Origin: Thermodesulfobacterium thermophilum DSM 1276
GTDB lineage: Bacteria; Desulfobacterota; Thermodesulfobacteria; Thermodesulfobacteriales; Thermodesulfobacteriaceae
Length of the DNA: 64,000 nucleotides
Assembly: GCF_000421605.1 (NCBI RefSeq)
Contig: NZ_ATXI01000005.1
Location: 48,320 to 112,319, forward strand
Direction of reading: 5' to 3'
The notes under the pieces: generated by a model
Database searches by the model: none
What the model was told of the DNA's origin: nothing
Seen by the model: only the letters and a program-made list of their open reading frames with translations
In this document: in pieces, positions 51,264-58,575 of the stretch
Position numbering within the stretch: position 1 is the first letter of the stretch
Layout: each line of letters opens with the position of its first letter
Translations under genes and position numbers: made by a program

Positions 51264-52976
51264 ATAACTCTTTACAAAATCTTCTATGCTCATCGGTTTA
51301 GCCAGATAATATCCTTGTAAATAGTCTACCTTAGCTCTTACCAGCATGTCCATTATCTCTTTATTTTCTACAAATTCTGCTATGGTTTTAATTTTCAAAT
51401 CCCTTGCCAGTTTTATTATACCCTTTAATACCTTTAAGTTATCTTCAGAATGAAAGGAGGCTTTAACAAAATCTCCGTCGATTTTTATAAAATCAGGCTT
51501 AAACTTTAAAAGATATCCAAAAGAGGCATGTCCAGCTCCAAAGTCATCTATGGCTAAAAGAATGTTGTTTTGTTTGGCCTTTTCTTTTATAAAAAACACA
51601 AGGTCTATGAAATCTATAAGTGAGGCTTCGGTCACCTCTAAAACCAGTTTAACCTTAAATTTTTGAACAAGACCTATCAATTGTTCCATTTCATAGATTA
51701 ACCTTTCAAACTTCTCAAAAGAGGTGATAGAACGATTGATAAAAATCATATAATTTTTAAACTTATAGAGGTCTGGATGATCTTTAAGTTTTTTAAACAT
51801 AACCTCTTCTAACCTGTCTAAATAGTTTGATTTTAAGGCAAACTTAATAAATTCTCCTGCAGAAATGAACCTTTTTTCTTCTTCACAGAAAACCCTAAGA
51901 AGGACTTCTCCTCCTATAACCTCTTGAGTTTTAGCGGAAAATATAGGTTGAATAAAGGGAAAAACAAGTTCTTTTTCTAAAGCTTCATCTAAAAGATTTT
52001 TGATCCTGTCAAGCTTTTTTATTTCCACGTAGTCTTCCTCAGAAAACATAACCCATCGATTTTTCCCCTCTTCTTTAGCTTTTTTAACAGCAATTTCTGC
52101 TTTGATTAAAAGATCTTTGGGATCATTACCATGTTTAGGATAAACGACCAGTCCTAAAGAGATGTTAAACCTTATTATCTCAACCTTTTGATTTTTTATA
52201 AGGGTAAACTGGTATTTTTCTGTGACTTGAAACACCTTTTTAATGGTGGAAAAAGTCTTTAAAAAATTTTTATCGTCTGTCAAAAGAATCCCAAACCTAT
52301 CTCCTTCAAACTTAGCCAGCCAAACCTGATCTTCTTTTAAGTTTCTATAAAGGTGCTTAGCAAAATCTTCCAAAACCAAATCTCCCACATCAAAACCATA
52401 TCTAAGGTTTATAAAATAAAAATCATCTATGTCAAAAAGCATAAAAGAAATAATCTTTGCTTCTCCTTGTTTTATAAATTGAGCCAATTTTTCTAAAGAT
52501 TCATTTTTAGATAAAAATCCATATAGTTTATAAAGATTTACCTCTACCGGAATTTCAGTAGAGACCCCCTTTAAATAAACTTCTATCTCTTTGTCTAAGG
52601 TTATGATATGAGAAAAAAGCCAATTTTTTAGAAAATTAAATATAGATAAACCTAACTCTTTTAGATTCTCTTGGTTTTCTCCTTCCAATTTCTGATAAAG
52701 TTCATCAAGTTTTTCTACAAAGGTTTGATGTGATTTTTTATGTAGTTCAAGTTTAGGGTAAGCATGAGCCTTCATAAAAGCTTCTTCAGTTTCAAAATGA
52801 TATCGAGCATAATCGTATAATTCTTGAAAAGTGTATAAAAGCTCATCTTTAGAAATTTCTGGTTTAAAAACTATGTTTTCGTACAATTTGTTTATGAGAT
52901 TGACAAGCATCTTGTGTTGATTATCGATGCTTTCTATCCCTATCTCCCAGGTGTGATCCCAATCTATGTAAGGCAT
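51252..52976 (-). CDS. Bacteriohemerythrin-GGDEF(degenerate)-EAL cyclic-di-GMP phosphodiesterase
   Basis: A 574-residue cytosolic protein of three domains. The bacteriohemerythrin domain (about 1-135) has all ligands: His21, His60, Glu64, His79, His83, His123 and Asp128, with HxxxE, HxxxH and HxxxxD spacings. The GGDEF domain (about 165-315) has FEGDRF in place of GGDEF (about 223-228), so it cannot make c-di-GMP. The EAL domain (about 325-570) keeps the catalytic set: EVLLR at 357-361, 'FINRSI', 'LEVTEAS', 'IDDFGAG', 'IKIDGDF', 'AEFVEN' and 'LQGYYLA'. It would sense O2 or NO and degrade c-di-GMP; the direction of control is inferred. Confidence 0.92.
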   Translation of the reverse strand: MPYIDWDHTWEIGIESIDNQHKMLVNLINKLYENIVFKPEISKDELLYTFQELYDYARYHFETEEAFMKAHAYPKLELHKKSHQTFVEKLDELYQKLEGENQENLKELGLSIFNFLKNWLFSHIITLDKEIEVYLKGVSTEIPVEVNLYKLYGFLSKNESLEKLAQFIKQGEAKIISFMLFDIDDFYFINLRYGFDVGDLVLEDFAKHLYRNLKEDQVWLAKFEGDRFGILLTDDKNFLKTFSTIKKVFQVTEKYQFTLIKNQKVEIIRFNISLGLVVYPKHGNDPKDLLIKAEIAVKKAKEEGKNRWVMFSEEDYVEIKKLDRIKNLLDEALEKELVFPFIQPIFSAKTQEVIGGEVLLRVFCEEEKRFISAGEFIKFALKSNYLDRLEEVMFKKLKDHPDLYKFKNYMIFINRSITSFEKFERLIYEMEQLIGLVQKFKVKLVLEVTEASLIDFIDLVFFIKEKAKQNNILLAIDDFGAGHASFGYLLKFKPDFIKIDGDFVKASFHSEDNLKVLKGIIKLARDLKIKTIAEFVENKEIMDMLVRAKVDYLQGYYLAKPMSIEDFVKSYLTK

Positions 52977-53148
52977 AGGATCTCCTTTTTAAAGCGTTAT
53001 TTTTTATAATTTTAATATAAAAACTTAATCTTGTTAAGTCTAATTAAGTTTTGTAGGTTAATGTTTGTTGCAGGTGGTTTTATTAACAGACAGTCTTGAA
53101 AAATTTGTTAAAAGGTTTTTAATTAAATTAAATTTACTACCAAAATCT

Positions 53149-53222
53149 CGGGGCGTAGCTCAGCTTGGTAGAGCACCGGCTTCGGGAGCCGGGAGTCGCA
53201 GGTTCAAATCCTGTCGCCCCGA
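53149..53222 (+). tRNA. tRNA-Pro (CGG)
   Basis: A 74-base tRNA with discriminator A and no encoded CCA. Acceptor CGGGGCG pairs with CGCCCCG. The anticodon stem-loop is CCGGC-TTCGGGA-GCCGG, giving anticodon CGG. T arm GGTTCAAATCC is normal. The upstream -35 TTGAAA (53096-53101) with a weak -10 may be its promoter. Confidence 0.96.
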
Positions 53223-53258
53223 TGTTTCTATTTGCTATTTCTGGTTTGAGAAAAAGTT

Positions 53259-54848
53259 ATGATGGATAACCTTTTTTCTAAAGATTTCGAGGTTTATAAA
53301 GATATCAAAGAACAAAAGTTTTTGGTAAAGATTAAGGTATTTGTACCAGATAAGCCAGGTTCTCTTGCTACTCTTGCCGACCTTTTTGGACAAAACCAGG
53401 TTAACATCGTATATTTTTACTACAACCGGTCAGAACATCCTAACAGGGTCATCATAGAAGGAAAATTTCAGGATCTTTCTGGCTGGGAAAAGGTCAGACA
53501 AAGTTTATCAGAAAAAGGGTGGTTTGAAGAAACCTACCAAGAAAACTTTGACATAACCGAACCTGAGGGTGTGTTTAAATTAGCTGTTTTTGTAGAACAC
53601 AAACCAGGTACCTTAGCCAAGATTGGTAAGCTTTTACAAGAATACCAGGCAAACGTTGTGTTTATGAGTTTTGATGAATACCTTTCTGAAAACAAGGCTG
53701 TTATCGCTTTTTACTTGCCAGAGAAACAAAAGGCAAACGAGCTTTTATACTCCCTGAATCAGGCAGGTTATCATTATAGTTTAGAATATTCAGGAAAAGA
53801 AGAGGAAACCACCAGGCTTTTGGGCCTAAACCTTCTGGAACGTTTTTATTTTAACCTGAAAAAACTCCTTCCAGAAGACGAAGTAGCAGAAATCAAAAAA
53901 TTAGTAGAAACATCTAAATACCTTTCGGAAAATTTAGTTAATTTTAATAAAGAGGCAGGGAAAAACTTAGAAGCCGGAGAAGTTTTTAGCAACATCTTAA
54001 ATTTTGCCATTTATTCAAGAACCAAAGTGGGACCAAACTTCTTTTTTAAAAAGTTACCAAGTATTCCTTTTGGAGAGGTTATTTTACACACTTTTAAACC
54101 TCCTACCGGGGGAAATCTTTATTTGTTTCAGCTAAACGGCGAATATTACCTGATAGATACGTGCTATGGGGTATATTATCAAGACATCAAAACCATGCTT
54201 CAAAGCCAAGGGATAAATCCTGAAAAGATCAAAAAAATCTATCTTTCACATGCGGATGCAGACCATGTAGGTCTTACTGGTTATTTTGAGGAAGAATTTC
54301 AAACTGAGGTTTGGTGTCACAAAGATGCAATAAACGTGATGAAAAATGAAAACCGGGTTTATGGTGTTGCTACCCCTCTTTCTGAACTTAATCATTATTT
54401 TACCATCTTAGTAAACTATTTTACCAAAACCAAGTTTCCCAGGTTCCCCAAGGTTTTTAACAGTAAAAAAACGGATGAAACACTCTATGGTTTTCCTGTA
54501 ATTGACTGCTTTGAGATAGGAAATTTAAGGTTTAAAGTCTTAGAAAGCTTAGGAGGGCACATTCCTGGACAGGTATTTTTTCTTTGTGAAGAATTTGGCC
54601 TTCTTTTTACCGCAGACTATCTCCTTTATGTGCCAAGCCTTACAGAAGAAGAAAAAAAGGTGCTAAACATACCTAAGTTTTTGATGACAAGCACCAACGC
54701 TAACTCTGCCCTTTTTAGAAAGGAGATGGAACTTTTGCATAGACTTTCTAAGGACCTTGATGAGAAGCTTAAAAATCAAGGCAGAGGACTTATGATTTTC
54801 CCAGGACATGGAGACTACTATCCTGCTCGTCTTTTATTAAAATCATAG
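53259..54848 (+). CDS. ACT-ACT-metallo-beta-lactamase protein (unnamed architecture)
   Basis: A 529-residue protein. ACT-like domains are at about 21-95 ('KIKVFVPDKPGSLATLADLF', with Gly at the usual ligand turn) and 105-180 ('LAVFVEHKPGTLAKIGKLL'). A helical linker (about 185-260) follows, then a metallo-beta-lactamase domain (265-529) with 'YLSHADADHVGLTGYF' (HADADH at 331-336; the family has HxHxDH), 'LESLGGHIPGQV', 'LFTADYLLY' and 'FPGHGDYYPARL'. The first motif has Ala-Asp between His residues, HxDxDH, as in some di-iron proteins. ACT domains normally bind amino acids. Function is unknown. The gene abuts the MurU-AmgK-like gene with no gap. Confidence 0.78.
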   Translation: MMDNLFSKDFEVYKDIKEQKFLVKIKVFVPDKPGSLATLADLFGQNQVNIVYFYYNRSEHPNRVIIEGKFQDLSGWEKVRQSLSEKGWFEETYQENFDITEPEGVFKLAVFVEHKPGTLAKIGKLLQEYQANVVFMSFDEYLSENKAVIAFYLPEKQKANELLYSLNQAGYHYSLEYSGKEEETTRLLGLNLLERFYFNLKKLLPEDEVAEIKKLVETSKYLSENLVNFNKEAGKNLEAGEVFSNILNFAIYSRTKVGPNFFFKKLPSIPFGEVILHTFKPPTGGNLYLFQLNGEYYLIDTCYGVYYQDIKTMLQSQGINPEKIKKIYLSHADADHVGLTGYFEEEFQTEVWCHKDAINVMKNENRVYGVATPLSELNHYFTILVNYFTKTKFPRFPKVFNSKKTDETLYGFPVIDCFEIGNLRFKVLESLGGHIPGQVFFLCEEFGLLFTADYLLYVPSLTEEEKKVLNIPKFLMTSTNANSALFRKEMELLHRLSKDLDEKLKNQGRGLMIFPGHGDYYPARLLLKS

Positions 54849-56705
54849 ATGAAAGTTAAAGCCTTTATTCTTGCAGCTGGGTTAGGAACAAGACTTCGCC
54901 CTCTTACCGAAGAAATTCCCAAACCTCTTGTTCCTTTGTTAGGTAGCCCTATCATAGAGTATGTTCTTAAAAACCTGAGCCAAATAAACCCTGCAGCCAT
55001 AGGGATAAACCTTCATCATAGACCAGAAAAAATTTTAGCCTGGGCTAAGAGCTGTGCTTATAAAGAAAAATTTTTCTTCTCCCTAGAAGAACAGATTTTA
55101 GGAACAGGAGGAGGGATAAAAAAGGCAGAACCTTTTTTAAGAGATTCATTTTTTGTGGTTTATAACGGGGATATTTTTGCAGAGATAGACTTGAGAGAGG
55201 TGCTAAAATTTCATTTAGAAAAAGGAGCTTTAGCCACGTTGGTGGTTAAACCTAACCCCTTTGCAAATAAAATTTTTGTGGATGAAGAAGGGAAATTTTT
55301 GGGGGTAGACCCACTTTATGTTCCAGAACGATGTTGTAAAAAAACCGGTTTTACTGGTATAGCTGTTTATAGTCCTGAGTTTTTAAACTTTCTCCCTGAA
55401 GGTCCTTCTACGGTTTTAGAGGGTTGGGTTGAGGCGTTAAAAAAAGGTTATCCTATCTATACCTATGAGCTAAAAGGAGCCTGGTTTGACATAGGAACCC
55501 CTGCCTCATACCTGAAGACCTTGATCTATCTTTTAAAAACCCAAGGAGAAAATCTATACGTGTGTCCAGAGGTTGCTACAGATGGGGTAGAATTTCAAGG
55601 CTATGTATCTGTTGAAATAGCCTCTCAACTTGAAAAAGGGACTTTTTTAGAAAACGTAGCGGTAATTTCGCCAGGGGGTATAGTTTCTGGCAGGTTTAAA
55701 GACGGAATTTTAGGTAAAGATTTCTTTATCCAAGTCCCACGAGAACAGTTTTTACCTCACTCAGAAGAAGGTTGTCTGATAGGTTATGGGGGCTCTGATC
55801 GGAAGTTTTACAGGATAAACGGTTTGGTTAAGATGAAGGTTGAAAGACTAAACGAAGATTTTTTTAGGACGGTAGAGTATCAAAAGTTTTTTGAGGAAAG
55901 AGGGATAAAGATTCCTAATATCTTACAAGTTTCCCAAGAAAAAGGAGAGGTCTTTTTTGAAGACCTGGGGGATCTTTCTTTGTATAACTGGTTAAAAGGA
56001 AAAAAAAACTTAACTCTGATAAAAGAGATGTATCAAAAAGTGGTTGACGAGGTGGTAAAATTACATATTATTCCTGTAGATCATGCTGTAATAAATAAAT
56101 TTAGAAAATTTGATTATGAGCATTTTAGATGGGAAACGCACTATTTTAAAGAGAAGTTTTTGGATTCTTTTTTGAAGATTTCAGATGAGGAAATTTTAAA
56201 ACAAGAGTTTGAACAATTGGCAAGGATATCTGATAGTTTCCCTAAAAACTTGATACATCGAGATTTACAATGTCAAAACATAATGATAAAAAACGGGACT
56301 CCTTACCTTATAGACTACCAGGGAGCAAGGATTGGACCTCCGGGATATGACATAGCTTCTTTGTTATGGGACCCCTATTATCAGCTTGAAAAACATCTTA
56401 GGGAGGAACTTTTAGGTTATTACATAGAGAAACGTAAAAAATTAGACCCCTATTTTGAACAACAACCGTTTTTAGATAGCTTAATCTATCTAAGGATACA
56501 AAGGCACCTGCAAGCCCTTGGGGCGTATGCCAACTTAAGTTTGTTTAAAGGGAAAAAGTATTTTCTAAAGTTTATTCCTCAGGCCCTTATCTACCTAAGA
56601 GAAGAAGTAAAAGAGTTAGGTTGGTCTGGTTTAGAAAAAATGGTTGATGAAATTTATAAAAAAGTAATGGTGGAGCCGGTGGGACTTGAACCCACGACCT
56701 CGTGA
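54849..56705 (+). CDS. Fused sugar-1-phosphate nucleotidyltransferase (MurU-like) and anomeric sugar kinase (AmgK-like)
   Basis: A 618-residue two-domain enzyme. Residues 1 to ~230 are a nucleotidyltransferase: 'FILAAGLGTRLRPLTEEIPK', 'PLVPLLGSPIIEYVL', 'GTGGGIKKA', 'VVYNGDIFAEIDLREVL', 'FDIGTPASYL'. A link region (~235-300) follows. Residues ~310-600 are an aminoglycoside-phosphotransferase-type kinase with 'GYGGSDRKFYRI', the catalytic 'LIHRDLQCQNIMIK' and 'LIDYQGARIGPPGYDIASLLWDPY' (DYQGARIGP, then YDIASLLWDP). Separate AmgK and MurU proteins in Pseudomonas recycle N-acetylmuramic acid to UDP-MurNAc; the same role here is inferred. The last codons run 38 bases into tRNA-Ala, antisense; an indel near the end cannot be excluded. 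Confidence 0.8.
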   Translation: MKVKAFILAAGLGTRLRPLTEEIPKPLVPLLGSPIIEYVLKNLSQINPAAIGINLHHRPEKILAWAKSCAYKEKFFFSLEEQILGTGGGIKKAEPFLRDSFFVVYNGDIFAEIDLREVLKFHLEKGALATLVVKPNPFANKIFVDEEGKFLGVDPLYVPERCCKKTGFTGIAVYSPEFLNFLPEGPSTVLEGWVEALKKGYPIYTYELKGAWFDIGTPASYLKTLIYLLKTQGENLYVCPEVATDGVEFQGYVSVEIASQLEKGTFLENVAVISPGGIVSGRFKDGILGKDFFIQVPREQFLPHSEEGCLIGYGGSDRKFYRINGLVKMKVERLNEDFFRTVEYQKFFEERGIKIPNILQVSQEKGEVFFEDLGDLSLYNWLKGKKNLTLIKEMYQKVVDEVVKLHIIPVDHAVINKFRKFDYEHFRWETHYFKEKFLDSFLKISDEEILKQEFEQLARISDSFPKNLIHRDLQCQNIMIKNGTPYLIDYQGARIGPPGYDIASLLWDPYYQLEKHLREELLGYYIEKRKKLDPYFEQQPFLDSLIYLRIQRHLQALGAYANLSLFKGKKYFLKFIPQALIYLREEVKELGWSGLEKMVDEIYKKVMVEPVGLEPTTS

Positions 56706-56742
56706 ATGCCATTCACGCGCTCTCCCTCTGAGCTACGGCCCC
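56668..56742 (-). tRNA. tRNA-Ala (GGC)
   Basis: A 75-base tRNA with encoded CCA and discriminator A. Acceptor GGGGCCG pairs with CGGCTCC, with one G-U pair. Anticodon stem-loop is CGTGA-ATGGCAT-TCACG, giving anticodon GGC. T arm GGTTCAAGTCC. It overlaps the end of the MurU-AmgK-like gene on the opposite strand. Confidence 0.96.
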
Positions 56743-56767
56743 ACGTTCAAAGAACCAAATCGGATAT

Positions 56768-56795
56768 AAAATAACCTGTTTATAGGTTTTGTCAA
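56768..56795 (-). promoter_or_regulatory. Probable sigma-70 promoter of tRNA-Ala
   Basis: Minus strand: -35 TTGACA (56790-56795, perfect), 16-base spacer, weak -10 TATTTT (56768-56773). Start would be ~20 bases before the tRNA 5' end at 56742. Confidence 0.5.
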
Positions 56796-56815
56796 TAGCT
56801 TTTACAAGGTTTTTC

Positions 56816-57481
56816 TTAATCTTTTTCCTGTGCTTTTTGTAGGGTCAAATAATCCTTTATTTCCTTTAATAACTGAGCTGGGGTTTTTATAGGATATTGA
56901 ATATGAGTAATGATTTCCTCTAAAGAAATCCCTTTTATCGAAAGACCGGTGAATTTTTCTTTTAAAGCCTCTGAGGATTCTACAGGATATTTCAATCCTT
57001 TAGATTTTTTAAGGACTAAATAAGCCCAGGGAATTTCTAAGGTTTTGGCTATGTCTTCGGCTACCACAGAACAGTAGTGAAGCAAGGTCTGCGCGTCATG
57101 TCCTTGTTTGATTTCTTTGTAGGCTAACTTGGCGATACCTCCTGCGGTATGCACTTTTAACTCTTTCATTTCCTCGTTTACCAGTTCTTCAAGAGCTTTA
57201 ATCTTTTGCAAGGCAAGCTCTGGGTCTGCCCTCAGGATGTTTCTAACGGTGTTTTTAGTTAAACCTACCTTTTCTGCTATCTCTTCATCGGTTTTTACAT
57301 ACTCTTCTTTTAAAACCACCACAAAAGCAGCCCTGGCTAAAGATGGCAACCAGGTAAGGGTTCTAAATTCAGCAAGCTTACTAAGCCCACCTAATAAATC
57401 AATAGCTTTAAAAAACACTCTACTAACCAAATGTTCTAACTCTGCCTCAGAAACTGTAGGGCTGGTTATTTGAATAACCAT
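56816..57481 (-). CDS. KaiC-associated regulatory-domain protein with helix-turn-helix
   Basis: A 221-residue protein. Residues ~60-90 include a helix-turn-helix-like stretch 'KTDEEIAEKVGLTKNTVRNILRADPELA' (DEEIAEKVGLTKNTVRNIL). The rest is helical, with 'YPIKTPAQLLKEIKDYL' at the C-terminus. The sequence and its place directly after a single-domain KaiC gene fit the 'probable regulatory domain near KaiC' family (TIGR03879), known mostly from archaea. That family match is from memory and should be tested. It probably controls transcription or signals with the KaiC-like ATPase; the target is unknown. It follows that gene by 17 bases. Confidence 0.7.
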   Translation of the reverse strand: MVIQITSPTVSEAELEHLVSRVFFKAIDLLGGLSKLAEFRTLTWLPSLARAAFVVVLKEEYVKTDEEIAEKVGLTKNTVRNILRADPELALQKIKALEELVNEEMKELKVHTAGGIAKLAYKEIKQGHDAQTLLHYCSVVAEDIAKTLEIPWAYLVLKKSKGLKYPVESSEALKEKFTGLSIKGISLEEIITHIQYPIKTPAQLLKEIKDYLTLQKAQEKD

Positions 57482-57498
57482 AGGTTTTCACCTCCTTT

Positions 57499-58386
57499 TT
57501 ATTTTTGAGAAATAGGTTCTTTTATCACTACTAAGCCGGTTTCGGTAATTTCTAAAAAACGGGTTTTGGTGTCGTGTCCGCACATCCTGCATCCATCAAT
57601 CCTAAAAAGCCTTACTATTTCTCCGATTTCTTTTTTATACATTTTTGCCTTAAAGCTTGAATCGATAAGTTCTTTGGCTAAAACCATCGTACCATCAACG
57701 ATATGGCCAACGGCATAACCTCCAGCCGCCTCAGCGGTCAACTCCTCATGCCCGCTTCTTTTTTGAGACACAAAAAGGGCTGTTTGGTACCATTTTTTCA
57801 TAAAATTATAAAGTCTTCTTACTATATTTCTTGCAAGCATTTCCTTGGTTTCAAAAAGACCAGTTACTGAGTCTATGATCGTAAAATTAGCTTTATAATG
57901 TTGAATAACATAAGCTAAGGTAGCCAAAAGGTCAGGCAAACTCTCTCTAAGCTTGGTTGAAGAAGCAGCGTCTATGATGATAAGGTTGTCTTCAAAATCT
58001 TTAAAGTTAAAACCCATGGCATTAGCTCGAAGCTCTAAAGAAGCCGCTAAAAAGTTGGCAGGAGTTTCTACTGTGATAAAGGCTACCCTTTCTCCTTTGG
58101 AGGCCTGTTTTATGGCAAATTGCTCAACCATCAAAGACTTTCCTGTGTCAGATACCCCGGTGATGTTAAAAACTGAATAAGCAGGTATACCACCTAACTG
58201 TTTTTTAACTAATCTTCCGTTTTCTGAAACCACCACATAAAAAAGTGGGTCAAGCCCTTCTATCCCTGTAGACACTCCATAAAGTTTAGGAGCTTTCTTA
58301 AGAGCTTCCCCTCCCTTATAAATAGACTTTAAATCTGGTTCCCCAATTCCATAAACATTTTCTTTTTTTTCTTGCATTTTCTCCAT
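57499..58386 (-). CDS. Single-domain KaiC-like RecA-superfamily ATPase
   Basis: A 295-residue protein with one KaiC/RecA-type domain. Walker A is 'GVSDTGKSL' at 77-85; Walker B is 'ANFTIIDSVTGLFE' (about 165-178). 'VETPANFLAASL' matches the post-Walker A strand of KaiC. A C-terminal 'DGCRMCGHDTKTRF' (265-278) has a CXXC-GH pair, possibly a metal site or redox pair. KaiC clock proteins have two such domains; this has one, like the archaeal AF_0351 group. It leads a two-gene operon with the helix-turn-helix partner. It is not evidence of a circadian clock. Confidence 0.82.
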   Translation of the reverse strand: MEKMQEKKENVYGIGEPDLKSIYKGGEALKKAPKLYGVSTGIEGLDPLFYVVVSENGRLVKKQLGGIPAYSVFNITGVSDTGKSLMVEQFAIKQASKGERVAFITVETPANFLAASLELRANAMGFNFKDFEDNLIIIDAASSTKLRESLPDLLATLAYVIQHYKANFTIIDSVTGLFETKEMLARNIVRRLYNFMKKWYQTALFVSQKRSGHEELTAEAAGGYAVGHIVDGTMVLAKELIDSSFKAKMYKKEIGEIVRLFRIDGCRMCGHDTKTRFLEITETGLVVIKEPISQK

Positions 58387-58477
58387 TTTAGACCTCTTTT
58401 TAAAATTCTGTTTTTTATATTAAAAATAAGTGTTTGACCATCTTTTTCAAGCCTTTTTAATTTAGAAAATAGGATGA

Positions 58478-58516
58478 TTTGTTAAAAAATCTTTTTAAGG
58501 TTGATTTTTTAACAAA
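58478..58516. repeat. Perfect 14-base inverted repeat between KaiC-like gene and lactate permease
   Basis: Arms 58478-58491 (TTTGTTAAAAAATC) and 58503-58516 (GATTTTTTAACAAA) are exact reverse complements with an 11-base spacer. It lies about 60 bases before the permease start in a divergent promoter region. AT-only arms with no T-tail make it a poor terminator and a fair operator candidate for an unknown repressor or activator. Confidence 0.55.
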
Positions 58517-58575
58517 AAATGCTAATAAAACTTTACTTGTTATTTTGTTAACATAAAACAGTAGGAGGGTTAACT

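Noticed and set aside
53065..53262. 65-codon open frame across tRNA-Pro
   Set aside because: The 'GVAQLGRAPASGAGSRRFKS' type sequence is the usual artefact of translating a tRNA.
57499..58386. Circadian clock KaiC
   Set aside because: Only one KaiC domain, no KaiA/KaiB and no second ATPase domain.
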